The notes below the pieces were generated by a model. That model did no database searches. It had not been told where the DNA came from and saw only the letters and a program-made list of their open reading frames with translations. Below, piece by piece: positions 35,998 to 46,247 of a DNA stretch of 64,000 bases. This stretch comes from Pseudonocardia sp. T1-2H (GTDB taxonomy: Bacteria; Actinomycetota; Actinomycetes; Mycobacteriales; Pseudonocardiaceae). Location of the stretch: positions 5,704,001-5,768,000 of the forward strand of contig NZ_JBBPCL010000001.1 of assembly GCF_038039215.1 (NCBI RefSeq), given 5' to 3'. The translations under genes were made by a program, and so were the position numbers. Positions within the stretch are counted from its first letter, which is position 1. Every line of letters starts with the position of its first letter.

Positions 35998-37234
35998 TCA
36001 GGCGAGCGACTGCAGGATCTGGGCCGGCGTCGCCAGGGGCACCGCGGACGTCGGGCCGGTGGGCGCCGTGCCGGACGGTAGCGGACCGGGTGTGGGGTCG
36101 ACGGTGGCGCCCCGGGCGGGCTTGGGGGTCGCGGAGTTCGGGGCGTTCTGCGCGCCGCGCACGGTCGTGGGGCTGCCCTTCGGCTCGGCGCAGTACGCGT
36201 CGGGGTTCACCTGGGTGTCCGCGAGCTCGTTGCCGGCCCGGTGCGGGGTGCCCTCGTAGCCGCGGGCGCACGGGAACGGGTCGAAGACGTTGAGGACCAG
36301 GCCGAGGTGGGCCGAGCCGTCCGCCGGCGCCGCCGTGTACCCGACGGCGGTGATGCCCGGGTACGTCGTCAGGATCTGCCGCAGGTTGTCCTGGCGGGGC
36401 TCCAGGATGCGGCTGACGGTGAGCAGGTTGGCGACGGTGTCGCCGAGGCCGCCGCCGCTCTCCCGCAGCAGCCCGCGGATCTGCTCACCGGCCTGCGGAG
36501 CCGTCGCGATCAGGTGCCGCAGGTCCGGGTCGGATTGCTTCAGCTGCGACGCAAGCTGCGCGAGGCTCGCGGAGAAGTCCTTGAACTGCCCGGAGACCTC
36601 GTTCTGCGTGGTCAGCACGGTCCGGCCGTCGCGGAGCAGCGCGGTGGTCTGCGGGAGCGCCTCGGTGGCGGCCCGGCTGAACTCGCTCGTGGTGTCGAGC
36701 AGCTTCTGCAGGGGCTCGCCGGTGTTCGAGAAACCCACCCCAAGCTGGTCGACGACGGTCCGCAGGCTGTCCAGCGGGACCGAGCGGACGAGTCCATCGA
36801 GGCTGACGACCAGGTCCTCCACCGGGACGGGGGTGCTCACGTTCGCCACCGGGATGACGGACCCGGCCTCCAGCTCGGCACCGGAGAAGCCGGGGCTGAA
36901 GGTCGACGTACTGCTCGCCGATCGCGGAGAGGTTCCGGACGGCGGCGTCGACGTCGGCGGGGATCTCCGGCGCGCTGCGCTCGATGTCCAGCTGCACGTC
37001 GACACCGTCGGTGGTGAGGGTCAGCGCGCCGACGCGGCCGACGCTCACGCCGCGGTAGGCGACGTCCGCGCCGGTGAAGATGCCGCCGGAGTCCGCCATC
37101 CGCATCGTCACCGGGTAGGTCGTCGCCCCGAAGATCGCGCCGAGGTTCGCATACCGGAAACCGACGTAGCCGACGCCGAGGACGGTGACGAGGGCCAGCG
37201 CCAGCAGCTGCAGGCGCACGGTGCGGGTGATCAC
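35998..37234 (-). CDS. mceF: MceF-type substrate-binding protein (one frame break)
   Basis: About 411 residues after correction. GTG 37234 gives VITRTVRLQLLALALVTVLGVGYVGFRYANLGAIFG, a transmembrane anchor followed by the MCE domain (YPVTMRMADSGGIFTGADVAYRGVSVGRV). The frame breaks at codon CTT (36899-36901) followed by C: skipping one base gives SAIGEQYVDLSPGFSGAELEAGSVIP and joins the helical half. A weaker alternative is one surplus C in the following CCCC. The Pro/Thr-rich C-terminus is extracytoplasmic. The start shares GTGA with the mceE stop. Confidence 0.85.
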
Positions 37235-38537
37235 GAGCCACCTCCGAGAAGACCGCCGAGCACGCCGCCGCCGGGCGCCGGGGTGGTCGTGGGAGCGGGT
37301 GTGGTCGTGGGCGCCGGCGGGGTCGTCGGCGGCGGGTTGCCCGCCGAGTGGCCGCCGGACGGCGTCGGGACGGGGCCGAGCAGCGGGAAGGCCGGCTGGT
37401 CCGGGCGACCGCCGAGCAGCGGGGAGAGCAGCTGCGCGGTGGCCGGCAGCTGGTTGAGGCCAGGGGTGTCCGGGCCGGGGAAGGGCTGGTTGGCGCGGGC
37501 CAGGTTGTCCAGCAGGTTCTTCAGGTCCAGGTCCGCGCGCACGTAGAGGTTCGCGTAGTCACCGGCGAACGCGTCGGTGGCGGCGTCGCTGAAGGGGAAG
37601 CTGCCGAGCAGCTGCAACGAGTCCGGGAGGTCCTGACCGGACTCGGCGAGCTTCTGCAGCGTCGGGCGCAGGGCCCGCAGATCCGCGACGGCGTCCTCCT
37701 GGCTGCGGTTCACCACGTTCGTCGCGACGCCGGAGAGCCGGTCCAGGGACTGCAGCATGTCCACGAGCTGGGTGCGCTGGCTCTCCAGCTCCCGCAGCCC
37801 GGGGCCGAGGTTGTCCAGGGCGTTCGCGATCTGCCCGTTCCGCTCGTTCAGCGTGGCGCCGAGCCGGTTGAGCCCGTCCAGGGCGCGGGTGATCTCGCCC
37901 TTGCGGTCGTCGAGCGCGCCGACCAGCGTGTCCAGGTTGTCCAGCAGCGAGCGGATCTCCGGGGCGCGGCCGTCGAGGGCGTTGTTCAGCTCGGTCGAGA
38001 TGGTCTTGATCTGGGCGACGCCGCCACCGTTGAGGAGCAGGGACAGCGAGCCGAACACCTCCTCGACCTCGACGCCGCGGCCTGCGCGGTCGATCGGGAT
38101 GGTCGCGCCGTCCGCCAGGGTCCCGGCGGCGCTGTTCCCCCGTTCACGGGAGCGGGCGCGGAGAGCTCGACGAACTTCTCCCCCAGCAGGCTCGTCGTGC
38201 GCACCCGGGCCTCGGCGTTCGCCGGGAGCGTCACGTCCCGGTTCACCGCGACGGTGACCATCGCGTTCCACGTCGCCGGGTCCACGGCGATCCCGGAGAC
38301 GGAGCCGACCGGGACGTCGGCGACCTTCACCAGGGACTGCGGCACGAGGTCGACGACGTCCGGGAACTGGATGGTCACCGTGTACGGGTCGTCGCCGAGA
38401 TCCGCGCCACCGGGGAGGGACACCCCGCGCAGGCCGCTGGAGAGCACGCCGCAGCCGCCGGTCAGCAGCGCGACCGTGGTGCCGAGGGCCAGCACCGACG
38501 CGACGCGGCGCGGGCGGGCGGTCCGAGGGCGGATCAC
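37231..38537 (-). CDS. mceE: MceE-type lipoprotein (one frame break)
   Basis: About 435 residues after correction. GTG 38537 opens a lipoprotein signal with lipobox LTGGC (VLALGTTVALLTGGCGVLSS), typical of the fifth Mce subunit. The MCE domain includes YTVTIQFPDVVDLVPQSLVKVADVPVGSV. A run of five G (38137-38141) should be six to join FVELSAPAPVNGG to NSAAGTLADGATIPIDRAGRG. The helical domain and a Pro/Thr/Gly tail follow. An intact GAGCTCTCC lies just before the break. The GTGA overlap with mceD couples translation. Confidence 0.85.
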
Positions 38538-39869
38538 GAGCCACCTCCGAAGAGCCGGGAGAAGAAGCCGCCACCGTCGTCGGCCGGGGCCGGCGGCGTG
38601 GTGGTCGGCGCGGGAGCGGCCGGCGCGGTGGTGGCGTTCTGCGGCACCGGGCCGGGCGTCGGCGTCGTCCCCGGGGCGGGGACGGTCGGCAGCGCCAGGC
38701 CCGGCACCGGGGGTGCCTGTCCTTGGGTCAGCGAGCTCAGGACCTGCGCGGCACTGGGGAGCGGCACCGCGCCGTCGAGCACCGGGGCCAACCCGGAACA
38801 GGTGTCCGCGACGGACCGGAACGGGGCCAGCTGCTCGGGCGTCGCCCGCTTCAGCTGGGTGCAGAGGGTGAGGATCGGCGGGTAGGACAGCTCGTTGATG
38901 TTCGCCCGGGTGTCCAGCGTCCCGGACGAGCCGTTGTAGCTGTTGGCGAGGTTGCCGAGACCCACCGGCGCGACGTCCAGGATCTCGGCCAGCGAGCGCT
39001 GCTGGTCCACGAGCACCTGGGTCACGTCGGTCAGCCGGTCCACGTTCGAGCGCAGGGTGTCGCGGTTGTCCCGGACGAAGGCGGAGACGTCGCCGAGCGC
39101 GACGCCGAGGTCCCGCAGCGCGCCGCCCAGGTTCTCCCGCTCCCCCGCGAGGAACCCGGTGACGTCGGAGACCCGGCCGTTGAACTCGCGGACCTGCGCG
39201 TCGTTCTGCGCGATGGTCTCGGTGAACTTCTGCAGCTCGGTGACGGTGCCGAAGAGGTCGTCGCTGGAGCCGGCGAGGGTGCCGGAGAGGCCACCGAGGT
39301 TCCGGATGGTGTCGTTGAGCGCCTGGCCGTTGCCGTCCAGGTTCTGCGCCGCGACGTCCAGGGCCTCCGACACCGCACCGGTCGAGTTGGCGCCCTGCGG
39401 GCCGAGCGCCCGGGAGAAGCTCGGTCGCGGTCCGGGAGAGGTCGTCCACCCCGAGCGGGACCGCGGTGCGCTCGAGCGGGATGGTCGCCCCGTCCGCCAG
39501 GGTCGGGGCGCCGGGGGCGGCGACCGGGAAGAGCTGCACATAGCGGCCGGTGACCAGGCTCGGCGAGACGACCGCGGCCTTGGCGTCGGACGCGAGCCGG
39601 ACGTCCGGACCCGTGAGGGTCATGTCGACCTTCACCTGGGTGCCCTCGGGGGTGATCGAGTCGACCCTCCCGACCGGGACACCCAGCACCCGGACGTCGT
39701 TGTCCTCGAACAGCGCCGAGGCGTTGGTGAAGTAGGCGGTGACCTTGCGGCCCCCGTTGTTCGTGACCAGCCAGATCGCGCTGGCCAGCAGGATCACGAT
39801 GACGGCCAGCAGCGCGAAGAGCTGCAGCTGACGACGGTCGTTGGACCAGGAACCCACCGGGAGCCTCAT
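38534..39869 (-). CDS. mceD: MceD-type substrate-binding protein (one frame break)
   Basis: About 444 residues after correction. The N-terminal anchor is QLQLFALLAVIVILLASAIWLVT; the MCE domain runs KVTAYFTNASALFEDNDVRVLGVPVGRVDSI. The frame breaks at GAG-CTT (39417-39419) followed by C: skipping one base gives LSRTATELSRALGPQGANS and joins the long helical domain. A Pro/Thr-rich tail ends FFSRLFGGGS. It lies 1 nt after mceC. Confidence 0.86.
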
Positions 39870-39870
39870 C

Positions 39871-40845
39871 TCAGCAGCCCCCCGGGTTGAGCGGGCCGAT
39901 GCTCGGGGTCGGGAGCAGGCCGCAGATGTAGTTGTCGAACCAGCGGCCGTTGCCCGTGGCGTTGGTGAACAGCCGCAGGAAGACGGCCTCGTTCCGCAGC
40001 GTCGCCGCGAGGTTGTCCTGGTTGCTCTGCAGCACCGCGGTGACGCGGTCCAGGGTCTCCAGCGTGGGCCGCAGCTGCTCGCTGTTGTCCGCGACCAGCC
40101 CGGAGAGCTGTGCCGAGAGCGACCGGGTGCCGGTCAGCAGCCGGTCGATCGCGTCCTTGCGCTGCTGCAGCTCGCCGAGCAGCAGGTTGCCGTCGGAGAG
40201 CAGCTTGTCGAACTCCCCCCGGCGGTTGGCGAGGATCGTCGAGAGGTTGCGGGAACCGGCGAGCAGCTGCTTGATCTGCGCGTCCCGGCTGGAGATCGTC
40301 GTGGAGAGCCGGGAGAGGCCGTCGAGCGTGCCGCGCACCTCCCCGGGGGTGTCCCGGAAGGTGTCCGCGAGGGTCCGCAGGCTCTCCGCGAGCTGGCCGG
40401 TGTCCAGCTGGTCGACGGTGCCGGACAGGCCGTTGAACGCCTCGACGACGTCGAACGGCGAGACCGTGCGGGTCCGCGGGATGGTCGTGTCCGGGTCCTG
40501 CTCCGCCTCGCCCTGCGGGTCCAGCGCCAGGTACTTGCTCCCGAGCAGGGTCGCGATCTGGATCGAGACGCCGCTGCGGTCGCCGACCCAGGCGTCGTCG
40601 ACGTGGAACGTGACGAGCACCTGGTCGCCGTCGAGCTCCACGCTGCGCACGCGGCCGACCTCGACACCGGCGACCGTCACGCGGTCGTCCGCCTGCAGTC
40701 CGGCGGCCTCGCCGAAGTAGGCCTTGTACGTGTCGCCGCCGCCGAAGAGCGCGGTTCCGTTGAACGCCACGAGCACGGCCACGAGGATCACCAGGATCCC
40801 GGTGATCGCGAGCGGGACCGGGCGGCGGGCTCCGGGGAGGGCCAT
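39871..40845 (-). CDS. mceC: MceC-type substrate-binding protein
   Basis: A 324-residue protein with anchor PLAITGILVILVAVLVAF, MCE domain YKAYFGEAAGLQADDRVTVAGVEVGRVRSVELDGDQV and a helical domain rich in Leu heptads (residues about 130-280). These domains assemble into a tunnel that carries lipid across the cell envelope in known Mce systems. It is intact and lacks a long Pro-rich tail. It lies 1 nt after mceB. Confidence 0.9.
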   Translation of the reverse strand: MALPGARRPVPLAITGILVILVAVLVAFNGTALFGGGDTYKAYFGEAAGLQADDRVTVAGVEVGRVRSVELDGDQVLVTFHVDDAWVGDRSGVSIQIATLLGSKYLALDPQGEAEQDPDTTIPRTRTVSPFDVVEAFNGLSGTVDQLDTGQLAESLRTLADTFRDTPGEVRGTLDGLSRLSTTISSRDAQIKQLLAGSRNLSTILANRRGEFDKLLSDGNLLLGELQQRKDAIDRLLTGTRSLSAQLSGLVADNSEQLRPTLETLDRVTAVLQSNQDNLAATLRNEAVFLRLFTNATGNGRWFDNYICGLLPTPSIGPLNPGGC

Positions 40846-40846
40846 C

Positions 40847-42028
40847 TCAGTTGCCTCCCGTTCCGAGGTCGCCGAAGAGCGGCAGGGCGGGAGCCCCCGC
40901 GGGCGGCTGCAACGGGTTCCGGCCCGAGACGAGCTGCTCGAGGGCCGGCGGGGGCGCCGGCAGCAGCGGGGACGGCTGCCCGTCGACGCCGTCCGGGTCC
41001 GTCCCGCAGCGCGGTGCGTCCGACTGCCAGAGCGGCAGCTCCTGCGCGGGAACCAGGTCCCCCACGCCGATCGAGCCGGAGAGCCCGCAGAGGTAGAACT
41101 GGAACCAGCTGCCGTAGCTCGCCGCCCGGGAGATCTTGTTCAGCTTGTACGGCGAGAACTCCAGGAAGTGCTCGAGCGTCGGCTTCGCCGCGTCCAGGTT
41201 CGACGAGAGCGCCCCGAGGGCGGCGATGTCGTCCTTGAGCGGCGGCCGGGCGTCCGCGAGGAACCCGGCGGTGACGTCGGTGAGCTCGCCGATGGACGCG
41301 ATCGCGTCCCCGATGGGCTGCCGGTCCTGCGACAGCCCGGACACGAGCTGCTGCAGGGAGACGATGAGGTCGTCGAGCTGCTGGTCGTGCGCGTCGAGGG
41401 TGCCGAGCACGCCGTTGAGGTTGTCGATCACCTGGCCGATGACCTGGTCCTTGTCCGCGATCGTGCTGGTGAGCGAGGCGGTGCTGGCGAGCAGGCTCTG
41501 CACCGTGCCGCCCTCTCCCTGCAGCGTCTGCACGATCTGCATCGAGAGCTGGTTGACCTGCTGCGGGTCCAGCGCCGTGAACAGCGGCTTGAACCCGTTG
41601 AACAGGGTGGTCAGGTTCAGCGGGGGCTTCGTGTGCTCGACGGGGATGGTGTCCCCCGCGGCGAGCGTCGCCCCGGTGGCACCGGCGCCCTGGCCGAGGG
41701 AGAGGAAGCGCTGCCCGATGAGGTTCTTGTAGAGCACCGCGGCGATGGCCGAGGCCGGCACCCGCAGGCTCGAGTCGACACTGAAGTCCACCTGGGCCAG
41801 GCGCCGGTCGACGATCTGGATCTTGTCCACGGCTCCGACGACGACGCCGGCGATCCGGACCTCGTCGCCGGTCAGCAGGCCGTTGACGTCGGTGAAGCGG
41901 GCGCTGTAGGTGGTCTTGTCGCCGCCCTGGCTGTTCGCGATGGTCAGCCCCAGCACCGTGGTGGCCAGCATCGTGACCAGCGCGAACACGCCGAACTTGA
42001 CGAGCGGTCCGATCGGGAGACGGCTCAT
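40847..42028 (-). CDS. mceB: MceB-type substrate-binding protein
   Basis: A 393-residue protein starting MSRLPIGPLVKFGVFALVTMLATTVLGLTIANS (anchor). The MCE domain is TYSARFTDVNGLLTGDEVRIAGVVVGAVDKI, followed by helical repeats and a Pro-rich tail. ATG 42028 overlaps the mceA stop by 4 nt (ATGA), which fixes the start. Intact. Confidence 0.9.
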   Translation of the reverse strand: MSRLPIGPLVKFGVFALVTMLATTVLGLTIANSQGGDKTTYSARFTDVNGLLTGDEVRIAGVVVGAVDKIQIVDRRLAQVDFSVDSSLRVPASAIAAVLYKNLIGQRFLSLGQGAGATGATLAAGDTIPVEHTKPPLNLTTLFNGFKPLFTALDPQQVNQLSMQIVQTLQGEGGTVQSLLASTASLTSTIADKDQVIGQVIDNLNGVLGTLDAHDQQLDDLIVSLQQLVSGLSQDRQPIGDAIASIGELTDVTAGFLADARPPLKDDIAALGALSSNLDAAKPTLEHFLEFSPYKLNKISRAASYGSWFQFYLCGLSGSIGVGDLVPAQELPLWQSDAPRCGTDPDGVDGQPSPLLPAPPPALEQLVSGRNPLQPPAGAPALPLFGDLGTGGN

Positions 42029-43425
42029 GTCAGGGTCACCTCCGCACCCCGGTAGAGCGGGCCGACGAGGACGCTGCCCCACTGCGGGACGTCCTGCGGC
42101 GAGCCGCCGTTCTGCGCCGACACGAGCTCGGCGACCATCTGCTGCTCACCGGGCGAGTTCGGGACGCCCATGTCGACGCCCCGCCACGCGGCCGGGGTCG
42201 CACCCGACGTCGGCTCGTTCTCGCGCGGGCCACCGCCGCGGATCAGGCCCCACGAGTTCGTGCCGTCGTAGGTGCCGAAGGTGTCCGCACCGAACGCCTC
42301 GGGGTCGCCGCGCGGGGTGCCCACCGGCGCGGGCGGCGGGACCGAGCCGTCCCGGAACGGGCCGTCCGGCGGGTACTGCGGCCCCGGGTCGACGATCGGG
42401 TAGCAGCGCGGGCCACGGTCGTCGGAGAACTCGGGCTCGTCCTGGTTCGGGACGTACTTGCCGTTGTTGGCGACGATCTCCAGCGTGATGTGGATGCCGG
42501 GCTGGTCCGTGCCCTTGCCGAACACCTGGTCGACGTTCGGGATGAGCCTGTTCATCTGCTGGAAGAAGCAGGGGAACTCCGGCGCGTAGCGGGCCAGGGT
42601 CTCCAGCGTCGGCCGGCTGCTGGCGGAGAGCTGGATCAGGTTCTCGCCGTTCGCGTCGAGGAAGGCCCGCAGGTCGTCCGACGCGCCGGTGACGGAGCGG
42701 TAGAGGTCGCGCAGCTCGTCCCGCTGCTCGACGATCGTCCGGCTCGTGGTCGTGAGGTCGTCGAGGGCGTTCAGCAGGTCCGGCGCGGCGTCGGAGAGGT
42801 TCTGCGAGAAGTCCGCGAGTTGGGTGATGTCCTCCTGCAGGTCCGGGAGGGACGGGTTCAGGCCCGCGGTCAGCGTGTTCAGCCGGACCAGGGTGTCCCC
42901 CAGCTCCTCGCCGCGGCCGGCGAGCGCCTGGGAGAGCGAGCCCAGCGTCGTCGACAGGTCCTGCGGCTTGACCGCCTGCAGCAGCGGGAGCAGGTCGTCG
43001 AGGACCCGCTCGACCTCCATCGCGCTCTGGCTGCGGTCCTCTCCGATGACGTCCCCGGCGCTGAGCCGGGCCGCGCCCGCCTGCACGGGCGGGACCAGCG
43101 ACACGAACTTCTCGCCGAACAGCGTCTTCGGCAGCAGCCGCGCCGAGACGTCCGCCGGGATCTGTCCGATGAGGTCCGGGTCCAGGCTCATCGACACGGT
43201 GGCGCCGGCGCCCTCCGTGCTGACCTCCTCCACCTTGCCGACGATCAGCCCGCGGATCTTGACGTCCGCCCGCTCGGCGAGCTGGTTGCCGACCCGGTCG
43301 ACCTTGAGCGTGACGGGCACGCCGGACTGGAACGCCCCGACGTACTTCGCGATCGAGAGCCCGATCAGCAGCGCGATGACGGCCAGGAACGCGAGGCCCT
43401 GGACGACCTTCTTCGTGGACGTCAT
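42025..43425 (-). CDS. mceA: MceA-type substrate-binding protein
   Basis: A 466-residue first Mce subunit. The anchor is VVQGLAFLAVIALLIGLSIA; the MCE domain is PVTLKVDRVGNQLAERADVKIRGLIVGKVEEV. FPCFFQQMNRLIPN in the helical/cholesterol-uptake-porter domain is typical of MceA, as is the long C-terminal tail with GTNSWGLIRGGGP. Its start overlaps the second yrbE stop by 4 nt. Confidence 0.9.
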   Translation of the reverse strand: MTSTKKVVQGLAFLAVIALLIGLSIAKYVGAFQSGVPVTLKVDRVGNQLAERADVKIRGLIVGKVEEVSTEGAGATVSMSLDPDLIGQIPADVSARLLPKTLFGEKFVSLVPPVQAGAARLSAGDVIGEDRSQSAMEVERVLDDLLPLLQAVKPQDLSTTLGSLSQALAGRGEELGDTLVRLNTLTAGLNPSLPDLQEDITQLADFSQNLSDAAPDLLNALDDLTTTSRTIVEQRDELRDLYRSVTGASDDLRAFLDANGENLIQLSASSRPTLETLARYAPEFPCFFQQMNRLIPNVDQVFGKGTDQPGIHITLEIVANNGKYVPNQDEPEFSDDRGPRCYPIVDPGPQYPPDGPFRDGSVPPPAPVGTPRGDPEAFGADTFGTYDGTNSWGLIRGGGPRENEPTSGATPAAWRGVDMGVPNSPGEQQMVAELVSAQNGGSPQDVPQWGSVLVGPLYRGAEVTLT

Positions 43426-44264
43426 CCCGCCACCCGCACCGAGGTCTCGGTCCCGTAGATCACCAGGGTCAGGAAGAAGTCCAGGATCGCCGTGCTCACG
43501 ATCGACAGCCGGACCGCGCGGCCCACGGCCACGCCGACGCCCGCCGGGCCGCCCTTGGCCGAGTAGCCGTAGTGGCAGTGGATCAGGATGACCACCGTCG
43601 CGAAGACGATGACCTTGAGATAGGAGTAGAGGATGTCGCTGACCGGCAGGAACAGGTCGAAGTAGTGGTCGTAGGTGCCACCCGGCAGCCCGTTCAGGAA
43701 GGTCACGTTGAGCCTGGACGCCGCGAAGCTCGACAGCAGGCCGATCGTGTACATCGGGATCACCGCGAGGATTCCGGCGATCACCCGGGTGGTCACCAGG
43801 AACGGCACGCTGGGCACCGCCATGACCTCGAGCGCGTCGATCTCCTCGGAGATCCGCATGGCGCCGAGCTGCGCGGTGAAGCCGGCGCCGAGCGTCGCGG
43901 TGAGCGCCGACGCCGCGACCAGCGGGGCGATGTCGCGGGTGTTGAAGTAGGCGGTGATGAAGCCGGTGAGGGCCTCGACGCCGAGTGAGTCCAGGGCCCG
44001 GAAGCCCTGCAGCCCGACGAGCGAGCCGACGAACAGCGACAGCGACGCCATGACGCCCGCGGTACCGAGGATGACGATCAGCGAGCCGGAGCCGAAGCTG
44101 ACCTCGGCCAGCAGCCGGGCGATCTCCTTGGGGTAGCGGCGCAGCGTGCGCGGGGTCCAGGCGATCGCCCGCGCGTAGAGCGAGAGCTGGTCCCCCAGCT
44201 GTTCGAGCTGGTCGACGGGGCCGCGGAGGGCGCGGCGGGCCCGGACGGAGAGCGGGGTGGCCAC
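43422..44264 (-). CDS. yrbEB: YrbE/MlaE-type permease, second copy
   Basis: A 280-residue integral membrane permease. Motifs: LQGFRALDSLGVEALTGFITAY, PLVAASALTATLGAGFTAQLGAMRISEEIDALEVMAVPS (coupling helix for the ATPase) and about five hydrophobic segments. It forms the heterodimeric membrane part of the Mce importer with the copy upstream, 1 nt away. Confidence 0.92.
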   Translation of the reverse strand: MATPLSVRARRALRGPVDQLEQLGDQLSLYARAIAWTPRTLRRYPKEIARLLAEVSFGSGSLIVILGTAGVMASLSLFVGSLVGLQGFRALDSLGVEALTGFITAYFNTRDIAPLVAASALTATLGAGFTAQLGAMRISEEIDALEVMAVPSVPFLVTTRVIAGILAVIPMYTIGLLSSFAASRLNVTFLNGLPGGTYDHYFDLFLPVSDILYSYLKVIVFATVVILIHCHYGYSAKGGPAGVGVAVGRAVRLSIVSTAILDFFLTLVIYGTETSVRVAG

Positions 44265-44265
44265 G

Positions 44266-45057
44266 TCAGATCCCCTTCGGCGGGACGATCTGGAGGTACA
44301 GGGCCGTCAGCACCAGGTTGATCATGAAGACCAGGACGAACGAGATGACGACGGACTGGTTCACCGCGTCCCCGACGCCCTTGGCGCCGGGCGGCGGGTT
44401 GAGCCCCCGGTAGGCGGCCACGACCCCGGCGGTGAAGCCGAACAGCACGGCCTTCAGCTCGCTGACGACGATGTCGGACACCTGGGCGATCGCGGAGAAG
44501 CTCGCGATGTAGGCACCGGGAGTACCGCCCTGGACGATCACGTTGAAGAAGTAGCCGCCCCCGACTCCGACGACCGTGGCCAGCCCGTTGAGCACCACCG
44601 CCGTCGTCGCCATGGCCAGCACGCGGGGCACCACCAGCCGCTGGATCGGCGAGATGCCCAGCACCTCCATGGCCGCGATCTCCTCGCGGATGGTGCGGGC
44701 ACCCAGGTCCGCGCACACGGCCGAACCACCGGCGCCGGAGATCAGCAGCGCGGTGACGATGGGCGCGGCCTGCTGCACGATCGCGAGCACGCTGCCCGCG
44801 CCGGTCTGGCTCTGCGCGCCGAACTGGCGGGTGAGCTCGCTGAGCAGCAGCGCGATCGTCGCGCCGAAGGGGATGGTGAACAGCGCGGTCGGCAGCGCGG
44901 AGACCTTGCAGACGAACCAGGTCTGCTCGATGTACTCGCGCAGCTGGAACGGCGGCTTGAAGGTCTGCCGGATGATGTCGACCATCAGCCCGAACATTCG
45001 CCCGACGGGGGTGAGGGCGCGTGTCACGGGACTGGGGCCGGCCTGGGGAGCGGTCAC
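44266..45057 (-). CDS. yrbEA: YrbE/MlaE-type permease, first copy
   Basis: A 263-residue permease. The family signature is PIVTALLISGAGGSAVCADLGARTIREEIAAMEVLGISPIQRLVVPRVLA, with TPGAYIASFSAIAQVSDIVVSELKAVLFG further on. Its start overlaps the stop of the ATPase gene by 4 nt (ATGA), so ATPase and permease are synthesised together. Confidence 0.92.
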   Translation of the reverse strand: MTAPQAGPSPVTRALTPVGRMFGLMVDIIRQTFKPPFQLREYIEQTWFVCKVSALPTALFTIPFGATIALLLSELTRQFGAQSQTGAGSVLAIVQQAAPIVTALLISGAGGSAVCADLGARTIREEIAAMEVLGISPIQRLVVPRVLAMATTAVVLNGLATVVGVGGGYFFNVIVQGGTPGAYIASFSAIAQVSDIVVSELKAVLFGFTAGVVAAYRGLNPPPGAKGVGDAVNQSVVISFVLVFMINLVLTALYLQIVPPKGI

Positions 45058-46211
45058 GGCGGTAGTCCTCGGGGAAGCTCAGCGGCTGTGGTGCCGGCCG
45101 GAGGGTGGCTCGAACAGGTTGTCGGGTCGGGGAAGGTCTCGGTGGGGGCGCCGTCGCCGGCGAAGCCGGAGTGCGGGGAGGCCGCCGGCTGGCCGTACGG
45201 GGAGGCGCCGGTGACCTGTTCGCGGGTGAGGGTCGTGCCGACCTGCTGCTCGCCGGAATAGGACTCCCGGATGGCGGCCTGGGCGGCGGGCGGGAGCGTG
45301 GGGAGCATCCGCATCACCCGCTCGCGGCGGCGGTGCACCGCCTTGCGGTCCGGGAGCCCGGCCGCCGCCTCGAGCTGCGGCTTGAGCGGCGGCAGCCCCT
45401 CCAGCTCGGTGACCTCGGCCATCTCCCGCGCCGCCTGCGCGGTGTCCTTCTCCTCCGACATCCCGATCGGGCCCTGCCGGCGACCGTTGAGGAACTGCGC
45501 CACCACCGGGTCGTCACTGGTCAGCAACACCTCGCGCGGCCCGAACATGGCCAACTGCTTGCGGTAGAGCATCCCGATGTTGTCCGGGACGGTCTGCGCG
45601 GTGTTGATGTCGTGGGTGACGATCAGGAACGTCGAGTCCGTCTGCGCGTTCAGGTCGATGATCAGCTGGTTCAGGTACGCCGTGCGCACCGGGTCCAGAC
45701 CCGAGTCCGGCTCGTCGAACAGGATGATCTCCGGGTCCAGCACCAGCGCCCGCGCCAGCCCGGCCCGCTTGCGCATCCCGCCGGAGATCTCGCCGGGGAG
45801 CTTGTTCTCGTCGCCCTTGAGGCCGACGAGGTCCATCTTCTCCATCACCACGTCGCGGATCTGCGCCTCGGACTTCTTCGTGTGCTCGCGCAGCGGGAAC
45901 GCGATGTTGTCGAACAGGTTCATCGACCCGAACAGCGCGCCGTCCTGGAACAACACCCCGAACAGCTTGCGCAGCTCGTAGAGCTTGGACTCGCTGCACC
46001 GAACCAGGTCGGTGTCGTGGATGACGATCGAGCCCTTCTCCGGCTTCAGCAGCCCGATCAGCGACTTGAGGAACACCGACTTCCCGGTACCCGACGGGCC
46101 CAGCAACACGCTGACCTCGCCCGGAGGGAGCGTCAGGGTGACATCCGACCAGATGTTGGCCCGACCGAAGGACTTCGTCAGCCCTTCGACCTTCACCTCG
46201 ACACCGGTCAC
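45054..46211 (-). CDS. mkl: Mce-linked ABC ATPase (Mkl/MlaF type)
   Basis: A 385-residue ATPase that powers Mce lipid import. Walker A GPSGTGKS (residues 38-45), signature ISGGMRKRAGLARAL, Walker B IILFDEPDSGLDP and switch His in VTHD are all intact. Residues after about 255 are an extended Mkl-type C-terminal tail. GTG 46211 has AAGGAGG upstream. In M. tuberculosis mkl is an orphan near rplL; here it heads a full yrbE-mce operon beside rplJL. Its upstream region has several symmetrical motifs (46248-46489). Confidence 0.92.
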   Translation of the reverse strand: MTGVEVKVEGLTKSFGRANIWSDVTLTLPPGEVSVLLGPSGTGKSVFLKSLIGLLKPEKGSIVIHDTDLVRCSESKLYELRKLFGVLFQDGALFGSMNLFDNIAFPLREHTKKSEAQIRDVVMEKMDLVGLKGDENKLPGEISGGMRKRAGLARALVLDPEIILFDEPDSGLDPVRTAYLNQLIIDLNAQTDSTFLIVTHDINTAQTVPDNIGMLYRKQLAMFGPREVLLTSDDPVVAQFLNGRRQGPIGMSEEKDTAQAAREMAEVTELEGLPPLKPQLEAAAGLPDRKAVHRRRERVMRMLPTLPPAAQAAIRESYSGEQQVGTTLTREQVTGASPYGQPAASPHSGFAGDGAPTETFPDPTTCSSHPPAGTTAAELPRGLPP

Positions 46212-46247
46212 GTCGCCTCCTTGCGCTCACCGATCCGCCGTGCCAGG

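Noticed and set aside
36898..36906. mceF break assigned to an extra C in CCCC instead of CTT-C
   Set aside because: Both restore the frame. CTT-C was preferred because it matches four other sites, but the C-run reading (VDLQPGFSG) cannot be excluded.
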